Below are positions 17,267 to 26,188 of a stretch of DNA of 30,603 nt, piece by piece. Within the stretch, counting starts at the first letter, position 1; each line of letters begins with the position of its first letter. A program made the position numbers and the translations under genes. Source of the stretch: Proteiniphilum sp. UBA5283 (GTDB taxonomy: Bacteria > Bacteroidota > Bacteroidia > Bacteroidales > Dysgonomonadaceae); assembly GCA_002408485.1 (NCBI GenBank), contig DHSP01000040.1, positions 2,728 through 33,330 of the forward strand, in the 5' to 3' direction. The notes beneath the pieces are model-generated. The model was not told the DNA's origin. It worked only from the letters and a program-made list of their open reading frames with translations, and did no database searches.

Positions 17267-18880
17267 ATGAAGTCGCATATCCTGCTATGCCTCCTGCTCT
17301 CCTTCTGTCACCCGGCAATGACACAGGAACAGAAGCTGACAAAAGATGCCGAACAGATCATGCTGAAAGCAACCCGATACATGGTGGAAAATGTCAGCAC
17401 CAACGGCGGTTATCTCTGGTATTACCTGCCTGACTTCTCCAGGCAATGGGGGGAGATGGAGGCATACAAGACCATGATATGGTTGCAACACCCGGGCACC
17501 ATCAGCATGGGGCACCTTTTTATCGATGCCTATCGGGCGACCGGTAATCCCTATTACTACCAGGCAGCGGAGAAAGCAGCCAATGCGCTGATTTGGGGTC
17601 AGAGCAATCAGGGAGGTTGGAATTACATGATTGATTTTGCGGGCGACCGATCTCTGAAAAAATGGTACAGCACCATCGGCAAGAATGGCTGGCGTCTGGA
17701 GGAGTTTCAACACTATTACGGCAACTCCACTTTCGACGATGATGTGACCTCCGATGCTGCCCGTTTCCTGTTGCGTATCTATCTGGAAAAAATGGACCCG
17801 GCTTACAAACCCGTTCTGGATAAGGCGATTGATTTCATCCTGAAAAGCCAGTATCCCAATGGAGGATGGCCGCAGCGTTATCCCCTGAGATATGACTTCA
17901 ACAAGCAGAATCATCCCGACTACACCTCCTATTACACATTCAACGACGACGTGATCTGGGAAAATGTACATTTTCTGGTGCAATGCTACCTGACCCTTGG
18001 AGATGAGCGGTTCCTCGATCCCATCTACCGGGGGATGAACTTCTACCTCATCTCACAGGATGGCTGCGGGGCGTGGGGACAGCAACTGGATCTCAACATG
18101 CAGACCGCGGGAGCCCGCACCTATGAGCCGGCCGCATTCATGCCCTCTACCACTTTCACCAATGCGATGCTGCTCCTCAAGTTCTATCAGTACACCGGTG
18201 ACCGGAAGTTTCTGGCCCGTGTTCCCGATGCCATCAGATGGCTGGAGGAGACACGGCTGCCGGAGCATCAGACAACAGATGACGGGCGTACCCATCCCAC
18301 CTTTATCGATCCACAGACCAACAAACCGATCTATGTGCACCGCAGGGGATCAAACGTCATCTTTGGAGAATATTACACCAACGACAATGATCAGAACCTC
18401 TTGTCGCACTACGGTGGAAAATGTCATATTTCAATCGAACTGCTGAAGAAAGAGTATGAACGCATCTCAAACCTTTCCACGGAGGAGGCAACCAAGGATT
18501 CCCCTTTGAGAACCAGTATATTTGAAGGAAACGGCACTCCACAGAGTTATTATGACCTGAACCGGCAACAGCTGATGATGCCGGTGAACGATGAGATGGT
18601 CCGGGAAGTCATAGAAGCACTGGATGAACAGCATCGATGGTTGTCCAAACATGCTTTTATCAGCAATCCCTACGTGGGTGATGGCACAAAACAGGAACAG
18701 ACCGACCGCTATGCCTCAACTCATGTAGGCGATGAAACCGACACCTCTCCTTACCGTGATCCGTCCGATCAGCTCTATATCTCCACAGGAGAGTATATCC
18801 GCAACATGAAAATATTGATAAACTTTATCACTGTATCCAAATCGACCGGTGAGCAACCCAAATCGGTTGTCTGGCACTAA
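17267..18880 (+). CDS. Divergent PL10-type pectate lyase
   Basis: The frame can be extended back to 17222 inside kdgF. The ATG at 17267 is chosen because it directly follows the kdgF stop and gives the signal MKSHILLCLLLSFCHPAMTQ, making a 537-residue product. The alpha/alpha-toroid features of the PF09492 pectate lyase family are recognisable: TFDDDVTSDAARFLLRIY (Asp157) in the place of the family's IDN motif, NGGWPQRYPL, and YTFNDDVIWENVHFLV. The segment where canonical PL10 has SRDG...HERRNGYGWY reads VHRRGSNVIFGEYYTND here (Arg359, Arg360). It is also about 150 residues longer than the PL10 encoded at 26189, with an extra C-terminal region. It is therefore a distant PL10 relative, probably cutting galacturonan, but specificity may differ. 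It lies 12 nt before the next gene. Confidence 0.8.
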   Translation: MKSHILLCLLLSFCHPAMTQEQKLTKDAEQIMLKATRYMVENVSTNGGYLWYYLPDFSRQWGEMEAYKTMIWLQHPGTISMGHLFIDAYRATGNPYYYQAAEKAANALIWGQSNQGGWNYMIDFAGDRSLKKWYSTIGKNGWRLEEFQHYYGNSTFDDDVTSDAARFLLRIYLEKMDPAYKPVLDKAIDFILKSQYPNGGWPQRYPLRYDFNKQNHPDYTSYYTFNDDVIWENVHFLVQCYLTLGDERFLDPIYRGMNFYLISQDGCGAWGQQLDLNMQTAGARTYEPAAFMPSTTFTNAMLLLKFYQYTGDRKFLARVPDAIRWLEETRLPEHQTTDDGRTHPTFIDPQTNKPIYVHRRGSNVIFGEYYTNDNDQNLLSHYGGKCHISIELLKKEYERISNLSTEEATKDSPLRTSIFEGNGTPQSYYDLNRQQLMMPVNDEMVREVIEALDEQHRWLSKHAFISNPYVGDGTKQEQTDRYASTHVGDETDTSPYRDPSDQLYISTGEYIRNMKILINFITVSKSTGEQPKSVVWH

Positions 18881-18892
18881 TATGCATCGATC

Positions 18893-21442
18893 ATGAGTCA
18901 TTCCCTGAAATTTATATCGGTTTGTCTATTTTCCACTCTCCTCTCATACACCGGACTGAAAGCACAGGTGTCAATACAAAATTCACTGAATCCCGATATC
19001 ATTTTTGCCGGTGATCACCTCCTCTATAAAGGAGATAAGATTAAACTAGGTTCCAGAGCTTTTTACATTGATGGACAAATAACAGAGAAGGAGGCAGGAA
19101 GATATCCTTACGTCTTTCGTTCGGTGAATGAGGCAGCAAAACATCTGACAAACGGGACCGAAGCAGAACCGATGGTACTCTATATTGCCCCATGGGTGTA
19201 CTGGATCGATGACCCCGACGATCCGGCCATCCGGCTCCCCAAAGAGACAGGAGGCACTCCCTTCGGCCTCGAGATAAAATGCAGCTGGCTGAAATTTCAC
19301 GGCCTGAGCGACAACCCGCGCGATGTGGTACTGGCCAGCAACCGCGGACAGACAATGGGCGCAAAGGGCAACTTCACCATGCTGCTGATCACCGGCGACG
19401 GTACCAGCGCGGAAAATCTCACATTCGGAAACTATTGCAACATCGACCTGGAATATCCGTTGAATCCCGGATTGAACCGCCCGAAGAGAGGTTCCGCCAT
19501 CGTACAGGCACAGCTGGCATTCACCTATGGGGATAAAATCTTCGCACGGAACACCCATTTTGTCAGCCGCCTCAATTTATGCCCCTTTGTGCGAGGCCAA
19601 AGAACCCTGTTCGATCACTGCCATTTTGAATCGACCGACGATGCGCTTGCTTCTACGGCTGTTTACCTCAATTCCTCTTTTGACCTCTACTCTTCCAAGC
19701 CTTTCTATCACACCATCGGTACCGGTGCGGTGTTGCTGAATTGCACGATTCGCTCCTTCACCATCGGTGAGCAGTACTGGTCAAAAAGCCGGGGACAGCT
19801 GGCTGCCATCGACTGCCGGATGGAGACCTCCACCGCCACCTACTGGGGCTGGCGCGATAAACCCGATCCGGAGGCGCGCTATTATGACTATCACAACAGC
19901 ATCAACGGCAAACAGGTGGTGATAGGGATGCAGCATCCCCATGCAACGGTTGAGATGAGCGGTAAGAGCCTGTTGGATGCCTATCGCTTCACCTGTAACG
20001 GAGAGGTGATTTACAATGTCTACAATTTGCTGAGGGGAGATGACGACTGGGATCCGTTGGGACAAAAAGAGAGGGTACTGGCTGCAGAAAAAATTAACCA
20101 TAAAAGCTACACAAACCTGCCAACACAATTGGTGGTCTCTCCCTCCCGTGATTCCATCGAAACGGGCAGAGAGACGTTGCTGCTGAAAGCCACTGTGAAC
20201 AAGTTCGGCAACTATGAACTCGAAAATCAACAGGTCACCTGGTCAATTGCAAAGAAGGACAACTCACTGGCAAGGCTGGAGGCGTTACCCGATGGCAGTT
20301 GCAGGGTGATTCCGACCAATACTACCGAGGAAATCCAATCCCTGGTCGTGCGGGCAACCACAACCTCGGGCCTTGAGGGAGCCGCACTGGTCTATCTGTT
20401 GCCGGAAATGATGGAAGCTCCCCCATTCCGTGCATTGCCCACACTGGAGATAAACGCTGATGGAACCATCAGCGTGGGTTATGCGCTCGATATGCCGTTC
20501 ACCGACCAGTCGCTGGTCAGCTGGTACAGATGCAGGGATGCCGCCGGGAGTGATCCGGTTGAGGTGGCAGTTTCCCGCATGAATGTGCCCCATCTTCATT
20601 ATAAATTATCAGCGGGTGACATCGGTTGGCATCTGATGGCAAAGGTGGAACCGAAACATTCGCGTTGTTTACCCGGAAAACCGGAAAGGGCGGTTACCCG
20701 GTCACCCATTCAATCATCCCATCTCAAGGGTGACAGTCGGAAGATGAGGGTGAACCTGAAAAACATGTCGACCAGATACCAGCCGGAGGTGAAACAGGGC
20801 TTCTTCACCCTCGACTGTTTTGCTCCCGAAGACACCAGGGCGTTCGACATGGTTGCGACCAACGAGGGAGACCCGTGGTATTACGGCAACGGCGTGGAAG
20901 GAGCAGCAACGGATACCGGTCTGGTACAGGCCAACAAGGGTGCCAGGCTGCGTTATACACCCGTAGGGGATACGTTTCATGACATGAAGATCAGCTTCAC
21001 TGCCGTTCCCGCCAAGACAGCAGGCCAGGGATTCAGCAGCGCCCGTCAGCAATACATGGATGTATGCATCAAGTTCGACACAAAGGGTCTGAACGGCTAT
21101 GCATTGCGACTAATCCGCACCACGAAATATAGCGATGCGATCGATTTTGTGCTGATGCGGTATGAAGGAGGCATCGCGACCCCCATCAGCGATCCTGTGT
21201 CCTCCGACTGCTACCGGCCTGACTGCCATATCCTGCTTGAGGTGAAAGGAAACCGCTTCAGGGTACAGGCAGAAAATTCAAAAAACCATCATATCGTTCC
21301 CGATCGTCCCGGGGTGGTACAGACTGTCCTGATGGAAGCGGAGATCACTCCCGAACCGTGGGGTGGATTCGGCTTCCAGCATACAGGCACGGTAGGAAGC
21401 GGTGCCACGTTGATCAAAGATCTGCAGGTAGAATGGAGATAA
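18893..21442 (+). CDS. Secreted pectinesterase-like beta-helix protein with C-terminal beta-sandwich, activity unknown
   Basis: The 849-residue product has a signal peptide (MSHSLKFISVCLFSTLLSYTGLKAQ). Residues about 60-400 read as a right-handed parallel beta-helix built on a CE8-like plan (VFRSVNEAAKHL, then LKFHGLSDNPRDVVLASN, AENLTFGNYCNID, GDKIFARNTHFVS, LFDHCHFESTDDAL). Where pectin methylesterases have the first catalytic Asp (QDTL), this protein has RLNLCPF (226-232). Asp249/Asp250 stand near the place of the second Asp. After residue 400 comes an Ig-like stretch (QLVVSPSRDSIETGRE), and the last 200 residues or so look like a concanavalin-type beta-sandwich. I do not recognise a characterised family. 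A modified esterase, a lyase or a pectin-binding protein are all possible. It is co-transcribed with PL10 and GH43 genes. Confidence 0.75.
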   Translation: MSHSLKFISVCLFSTLLSYTGLKAQVSIQNSLNPDIIFAGDHLLYKGDKIKLGSRAFYIDGQITEKEAGRYPYVFRSVNEAAKHLTNGTEAEPMVLYIAPWVYWIDDPDDPAIRLPKETGGTPFGLEIKCSWLKFHGLSDNPRDVVLASNRGQTMGAKGNFTMLLITGDGTSAENLTFGNYCNIDLEYPLNPGLNRPKRGSAIVQAQLAFTYGDKIFARNTHFVSRLNLCPFVRGQRTLFDHCHFESTDDALASTAVYLNSSFDLYSSKPFYHTIGTGAVLLNCTIRSFTIGEQYWSKSRGQLAAIDCRMETSTATYWGWRDKPDPEARYYDYHNSINGKQVVIGMQHPHATVEMSGKSLLDAYRFTCNGEVIYNVYNLLRGDDDWDPLGQKERVLAAEKINHKSYTNLPTQLVVSPSRDSIETGRETLLLKATVNKFGNYELENQQVTWSIAKKDNSLARLEALPDGSCRVIPTNTTEEIQSLVVRATTTSGLEGAALVYLLPEMMEAPPFRALPTLEINADGTISVGYALDMPFTDQSLVSWYRCRDAAGSDPVEVAVSRMNVPHLHYKLSAGDIGWHLMAKVEPKHSRCLPGKPERAVTRSPIQSSHLKGDSRKMRVNLKNMSTRYQPEVKQGFFTLDCFAPEDTRAFDMVATNEGDPWYYGNGVEGAATDTGLVQANKGARLRYTPVGDTFHDMKISFTAVPAKTAGQGFSSARQQYMDVCIKFDTKGLNGYALRLIRTTKYSDAIDFVLMRYEGGIATPISDPVSSDCYRPDCHILLEVKGNRFRVQAENSKNHHIVPDRPGVVQTVLMEAEITPEPWGGFGFQHTGTVGSGATLIKDLQVEWR

Positions 21443-21468
21443 TGAAACAATCATTATAAATTGAGATT

Positions 21469-22968
21469 ATGAAGAAATATTTGTCGGCAATTATTCTGTG
21501 GTTTACTTTTTTAAACCTGTATATCCCATTATTCGCCCAAAATGAGGGTTATTATAAGAACCCGGTGATGGGTGGGGATTATCCCGACCCGTCCATTCTG
21601 AGAGATGGGAGCGACTACTACATGACCCACTCCTCATTTGAATATTATCCTGGGCTGATTGTCTGGCATTCAACAGACATGATCAACTGGAAGCCGGTGT
21701 CGCAGGCCCTGAAAACCTATATCGGGTCGGTATGGGCGCCCGATCTGGTGAAACAGGGCGACACCTATTACATCTATTTCCCGGCCGGCAGAAGCATATG
21801 GGTGGTCACGGCAAAATCGCCAGCAGGCCCCTGGTCCGAGCCCATCAATACCGGCATAAAGGGTTTCATCGACCCGGGTCACCTTGTGGACAGGGAGGGA
21901 AACCGCTACCTCTACCTCTCCGGGGGAAGCACTGTAAAGCTGAAAAAGGATGGGCTCTCGGCAGATGGCGAACCGGTTCACAACTACGACGGCTGGCAGT
22001 TCCCAAAAGAGTGGAGTACGGAGTGTTTCTGTCTGGAATCACCCAAATCGACCATCAGGAACGGCTATTTCTACCAGACAGTCGCTCAGGGAGGGACAGC
22101 AGGACCCGCAACCGCGCACATGGTGGTCTCGGCCCGCTCCAGAACACCTTATGGTCCCTGGGAGAATTCACCCTATAACCCGATCGTACACACCGAAAAC
22201 CGATCCGAAAGATGGTGGTGCCAGGGACACGGCACGCTGGTGGAAGATATTGCCGGACAATGGTGGATTGTTTATCACGCCTATGAAAAACACTTCCAGA
22301 CACTGGGTCGCCAAACGCTGATGATGCCGATTGAATGGACCGTCGACAATTGGTTCAGGATTCCGGAAGGCGTGCGCAGCTCCGACAAGATTACTCTCCC
22401 GGCAGGTGAAAAGATGAAAAGCTACACCTCCCTGTCCGACGATTTCTCCTCTCCTCTGCTGGGAATGCAATGGCAGTTTTTCAAGAAATATGACCCTGAA
22501 CGCTACGCCCTCAAAAACGGACAGTTGATCCTGCAGGCAGAGGGCAACTCCTTCGACAACAGTTCGCCGTTGCTGGTGAACGCTGCCGATCGCAGATACC
22601 AGTTCCAGGTGGAATACACCATCGAGGGAGATGCCACAGCCGGCTTATGCCTCTTCTACAATGAACAGGGCAACATGCGCATTTCCGTGAATGCGAAAGA
22701 ATTTACCGTGTTCAACCAGAAAGCCTCCAAGATCAGCAGAAAAAATGAGTTTGGCAACCATGGTTTCCTGCGGATCCTGAACGATGAGAATGAGGTGAGT
22801 TTCTATTACAGCCGGGACGGTTCTTCATGGGAAAAGCTGGAACGGACGATCGATGCCACGGGATTCAACCACAATGTATTTGGCGGATTTATGAGCCTGA
22901 GAGCCGGTCTCTATGCTTTTGGCGAGGGACGGGTGATCTTTGACAACTTCATCTATCAAAAACTGTAA
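21469..22968 (+). CDS. GH43 family glycosidase with C-terminal beta-sandwich
   Basis: The 499-residue product has a signal peptide ending at LFAQ. The five-bladed GH43 propeller starts at about residue 31, NPVMGGDYPDPS, with general base Asp40. FIDPGH holds the pKa-modulating Asp135, and the CLESP motif (Glu190) is the likely general acid. From about residue 325 (SLSDDFSSPLLGMQWQFF) to the end is a concanavalin-like domain as in many GH43 arabinosidases/xylosidases. Family knowledge: GH43 enzymes remove arabinose, xylose or galactose from plant polysaccharides. In this pectin locus arabinan or galactan side chains are the natural guess; the subfamily cannot be fixed by eye. Spacing is 26 nt from the previous gene and 9 nt to the next. 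Confidence 0.92.
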   Translation: MKKYLSAIILWFTFLNLYIPLFAQNEGYYKNPVMGGDYPDPSILRDGSDYYMTHSSFEYYPGLIVWHSTDMINWKPVSQALKTYIGSVWAPDLVKQGDTYYIYFPAGRSIWVVTAKSPAGPWSEPINTGIKGFIDPGHLVDREGNRYLYLSGGSTVKLKKDGLSADGEPVHNYDGWQFPKEWSTECFCLESPKSTIRNGYFYQTVAQGGTAGPATAHMVVSARSRTPYGPWENSPYNPIVHTENRSERWWCQGHGTLVEDIAGQWWIVYHAYEKHFQTLGRQTLMMPIEWTVDNWFRIPEGVRSSDKITLPAGEKMKSYTSLSDDFSSPLLGMQWQFFKKYDPERYALKNGQLILQAEGNSFDNSSPLLVNAADRRYQFQVEYTIEGDATAGLCLFYNEQGNMRISVNAKEFTVFNQKASKISRKNEFGNHGFLRILNDENEVSFYYSRDGSSWEKLERTIDATGFNHNVFGGFMSLRAGLYAFGEGRVIFDNFIYQKL

Positions 22969-22977
22969 ACGGAAGAG

Positions 22978-25900
22978 ATGCGAAAGGTAAATCAAATAAA
23001 TAAGTGGTGGCGGCTGAGCCTCTGGCTTCTCCTGCCTCTGGCGCCGGTGACAAGTGATGCGCACTTCAAGACCACACCCAACTCACCGGTACAGGTACAT
23101 GAGGATGGAACGCTTACCTACAGGAAAGCAGCCAACGGCGACCGTGTCCCCGATTATTCCTATTGCGGTTATCATGCTTCGGAAGCAGCAATTCCCGATG
23201 TGAAGGTGAAAGTTCTGGTGCCTCTCATCAAAGGCGATGCGACCACACAGATTCAGCAGGCCATTGACTATGTCTCCTCCCTGGCTCCCGACAAGGATGG
23301 CTTCCGTGGGACAATACTGCTGCAAAAGGGGAACTACCGCATTTCGGGGAGCCTGGTGATCCGAACCTCCGGGGTGGTCTTGCGTGGCAGCGGAAGTGAT
23401 GAGGCAGGAACAGTATTGTATGCCGTGGGTAACGATCGCGAGACATTGATCCGCATCACCGGAGCCGGCAATCGGGTTACCGGACCACCGGTTGAAGTGG
23501 ATGAAAAATACTTCCCGGTGAACACCACCCAACTCACCTTTGCAAAAGGTCATCCTTTCAGGGTGGGTGATAAGGTGCTGGTCAACCGACCCTCTACTGG
23601 GGAGTGGATCAGGATAATCGGGGCCGACAGGATCGGGGCATATGTGGATTACCCCCTTACCGTATGGAAAGAGGGCGACTTTGATCAAAACTGGTACCGT
23701 GAGATCGTAGCGGTGACACCTCGATCGGTAACCCTCGATGTGCCCCTGACCAACGCCCTCGATCCCGACTATGGGGGAGGCTACCTGGCCCGGTATGAGT
23801 GGCCGGGGCTGATCAGCCGGGTGGGGGTGGAGAACTTACGCTGTATATCGGAGCACGACACGTCGAATCCCAAAGATGAAAACCATCGATGGATGGCCAT
23901 CACGCTGGAGCATGTACGCGACGCCTGGGTGCGACGTGTCGTGACACAACACTTTGTCAGTTCATCAGTGGCCGTATGGGAAACAGCCAGCAGGATCACG
24001 GTGGAGGACTGCAAATCATTGGCTCCGGTGGGAGAGATTGGCAATTACCGGCGATATGCATTTCAAACGCTCGGGCAACAGGTGCTTTTCCAGCGTTGTT
24101 ATGCAGAATATGCGTGGCACGCCTATTCTGCAGGCTTTACCACCCCGGGGCCAAACGCTTTTGTACAATGCTTCTCCTATATGCCCTACAATTTCAGCGG
24201 TGCCGTGGGAGGATGGGCGACCGGTATCCTGTTTGACAAAATGACCGTCGACGGTGGGACGATCAGCTTTGGATACCGTGATGTAGACGGGCAGGGAGGA
24301 GGATGGAGCGCTGCCAACTCAATGAGCTGGCAATGCCGCGCTGCACAGATACTACTGGATGCACCCCCCGGAGCACAAAACTGGGCATATGGCAGCTGGG
24401 CACAGGGCTACGGAAACGGACACCATGAACTGGAACATACCTTCATCAAACCGGAGAGCTTCTTTTATGCACAACTCAAAGCCCGCAGAGGGAGGAGATC
24501 AGTCGAAGAGGACAAAATACGGGTATACAACAGCAGTGAAACAACAGCTCCCTCCTTTGCACAAACGGCTCAATTGAGTGAACTGGCACGGCATCCAGAT
24601 CTCACAATGTTTGAATGGATCGACCGGATGATTGAACAATACCCTATTCAGGAAGATTATTCAGAGGCGGTGATGCTTTCAGACGTTGCATACATGAAGC
24701 CTGCCCTCCCGATCAAAAAAGGAACACCGCTACAGCTTTCAAATGGCCGGCTGCTGCTGGATGACAAAGTAGCTACCGGAAAAAGAACACGTACCTCCCT
24801 GTGGAGAGGCTCCACCCGTCCGGGTGATATCGCTGCTGCCGGTCCAAACCTGGTCCGTTTCGTCCCGGGACGCATCGGTCGCGGGCTGACAGATGATCTT
24901 GATACGGTTGTGGCTGATATGGTAAAACAAAACATCCGGGTGATGCAGAGTTTTCCGGCGCTCTGGTATGAACGTCGCCGCGATGATCATGCCCGCAGCA
25001 GAAGGGCCGATGCCGATGTGTGGGCCCCCTTTTATGAACAGCCCTTTAGCCGGAGCGGACAGGGAGAGGCGTATGACCGACTGAGTAAATATGACCTGAC
25101 CCGGTGGAACGACTGGTACTGGCGCCGGTTGCGCCGGTTTGCCGACCTGGCAGATCAACAGGGACGCATCTACATTGAGGAACATTACCTGCAACACAAC
25201 ATCATTGAGGAAGGGGCACACTGGACCGATTACCCGTGGCGCACTGCCAACAACATCAACGGTCTCGATTTTCCGGAGCATCCTGCCTATGCGGGTGACA
25301 AACGAATATTCATGGCTGAACAGTTTTACGATACCACCCGTGTCAAACTCAACAGCATCCAAAAGGCATACATCCGCAAAAGCCTGGACAACTTCAAGGG
25401 GAACAGCAATATCCTGCATCATCTGGGAGTGGAGTATACCGGTCCACTGCATTTCGCACAGTTTTGGCTCGATGTGATTGCCGAATGGGAGAAGGAAAAC
25501 CGGCAGGAGGTGCTGGTCATGCTCCCCGGCACCAAAGATGTACAGGATGCCATTCTGAATGACCCGGTCAGATCAAGAATAGTGGATGTCATTGATGTGA
25601 TCCAGTGGCAATACCGGGATGATGGCACCCTCTATGCACCTCCCGGAGGAGTGAGTCTCGCACCTCGCCAATATGTCCGCATCATGGAAAAAGGAAACAC
25701 TTCGTTCGGTCAGATTCACCGCGCGGTCAGTGAACTGCATGCCCGGTATCCTGAAAAGGCAGTTATCTATTCCGCTGACCGGAACGTCCGATATGCAGAA
25801 TGGGCTGTCTTTATGGGGGGAGGATCCCTGGCTGCCATCCCCCGGGTTGCCGATCCCGATTTCCTCCGCGCAGCAGCAAGGATGAAACCATCGGTACAAA

Positions 25901-26160
25901 TAGTGGATGGTATGCCTCAATATCTTCTCGGCAGGAAAGGCAACGGCTACATCGTTTTTAGCAACAGGCCCTCTTTCAGCATCGACCTGGGAAAGGACTC
26001 CCATCCTTACAAGTTGGTATGGATCCATCCGGAAAGCGGAGAAACAATCCATACGGGAGAGTTAGTGGAAGGAGGTGGCAAAATTGAAGTAAGAGCCCCG
26101 TTTGAAAATGAAGCCGTGGCATGGCTCTGCCTACAAAACCAAAATGCATGTCAGGAATGA
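22978..26160 (+). CDS. Large secreted beta-helix plus putative (beta/alpha)-barrel protein, activity unknown
   Basis: The 1060-residue product has a signal peptide (about 1-28, ending VTSDAH). Residues about 75-530 look like a pectin-lyase-type parallel beta-helix (TTQIQQAIDYVSSL, GTILLQKGNYRISGSLVIR, VGVENLRCIS, ITVEDCKSL). The distinctive GQGGGWSAANSMSWQCRA is near the end of the helix. From about 610 the sequence changes to an alternating alpha/beta region with IYIEEHYLQHN (Glu734, Glu735) and LGVEYTGPLHFAQFW (Glu819), which could form a glycosidase-like barrel. A short beta-rich tail follows, as in many glycoside hydrolases. I associate this C-terminal region with an uncharacterised family (DUF6298, from memory and unverified). 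Activity is unknown; a two-headed lyase/hydrolase on pectin is an inference. The stop codon is 28 nt before the next gene's ATG. Confidence 0.75.
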   Translation: MRKVNQINKWWRLSLWLLLPLAPVTSDAHFKTTPNSPVQVHEDGTLTYRKAANGDRVPDYSYCGYHASEAAIPDVKVKVLVPLIKGDATTQIQQAIDYVSSLAPDKDGFRGTILLQKGNYRISGSLVIRTSGVVLRGSGSDEAGTVLYAVGNDRETLIRITGAGNRVTGPPVEVDEKYFPVNTTQLTFAKGHPFRVGDKVLVNRPSTGEWIRIIGADRIGAYVDYPLTVWKEGDFDQNWYREIVAVTPRSVTLDVPLTNALDPDYGGGYLARYEWPGLISRVGVENLRCISEHDTSNPKDENHRWMAITLEHVRDAWVRRVVTQHFVSSSVAVWETASRITVEDCKSLAPVGEIGNYRRYAFQTLGQQVLFQRCYAEYAWHAYSAGFTTPGPNAFVQCFSYMPYNFSGAVGGWATGILFDKMTVDGGTISFGYRDVDGQGGGWSAANSMSWQCRAAQILLDAPPGAQNWAYGSWAQGYGNGHHELEHTFIKPESFFYAQLKARRGRRSVEEDKIRVYNSSETTAPSFAQTAQLSELARHPDLTMFEWIDRMIEQYPIQEDYSEAVMLSDVAYMKPALPIKKGTPLQLSNGRLLLDDKVATGKRTRTSLWRGSTRPGDIAAAGPNLVRFVPGRIGRGLTDDLDTVVADMVKQNIRVMQSFPALWYERRRDDHARSRRADADVWAPFYEQPFSRSGQGEAYDRLSKYDLTRWNDWYWRRLRRFADLADQQGRIYIEEHYLQHNIIEEGAHWTDYPWRTANNINGLDFPEHPAYAGDKRIFMAEQFYDTTRVKLNSIQKAYIRKSLDNFKGNSNILHHLGVEYTGPLHFAQFWLDVIAEWEKENRQEVLVMLPGTKDVQDAILNDPVRSRIVDVIDVIQWQYRDDGTLYAPPGGVSLAPRQYVRIMEKGNTSFGQIHRAVSELHARYPEKAVIYSADRNVRYAEWAVFMGGGSLAAIPRVADPDFLRAAARMKPSVQIVDGMPQYLLGRKGNGYIVFSNRPSFSIDLGKDSHPYKLVWIHPESGETIHTGELVEGGGKIEVRAPFENEAVAWLCLQNQNACQE

Positions 26161-26188
26161 AATTATCAATTCAAATAACAGAATCAAA

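Noticed and set aside
26102..26188. Upstream start for the canonical PL10 overlapping the preceding gene
   Set aside because: It would bury the signal peptide 29 residues in; ATG 26189 gives a standard secreted protein.
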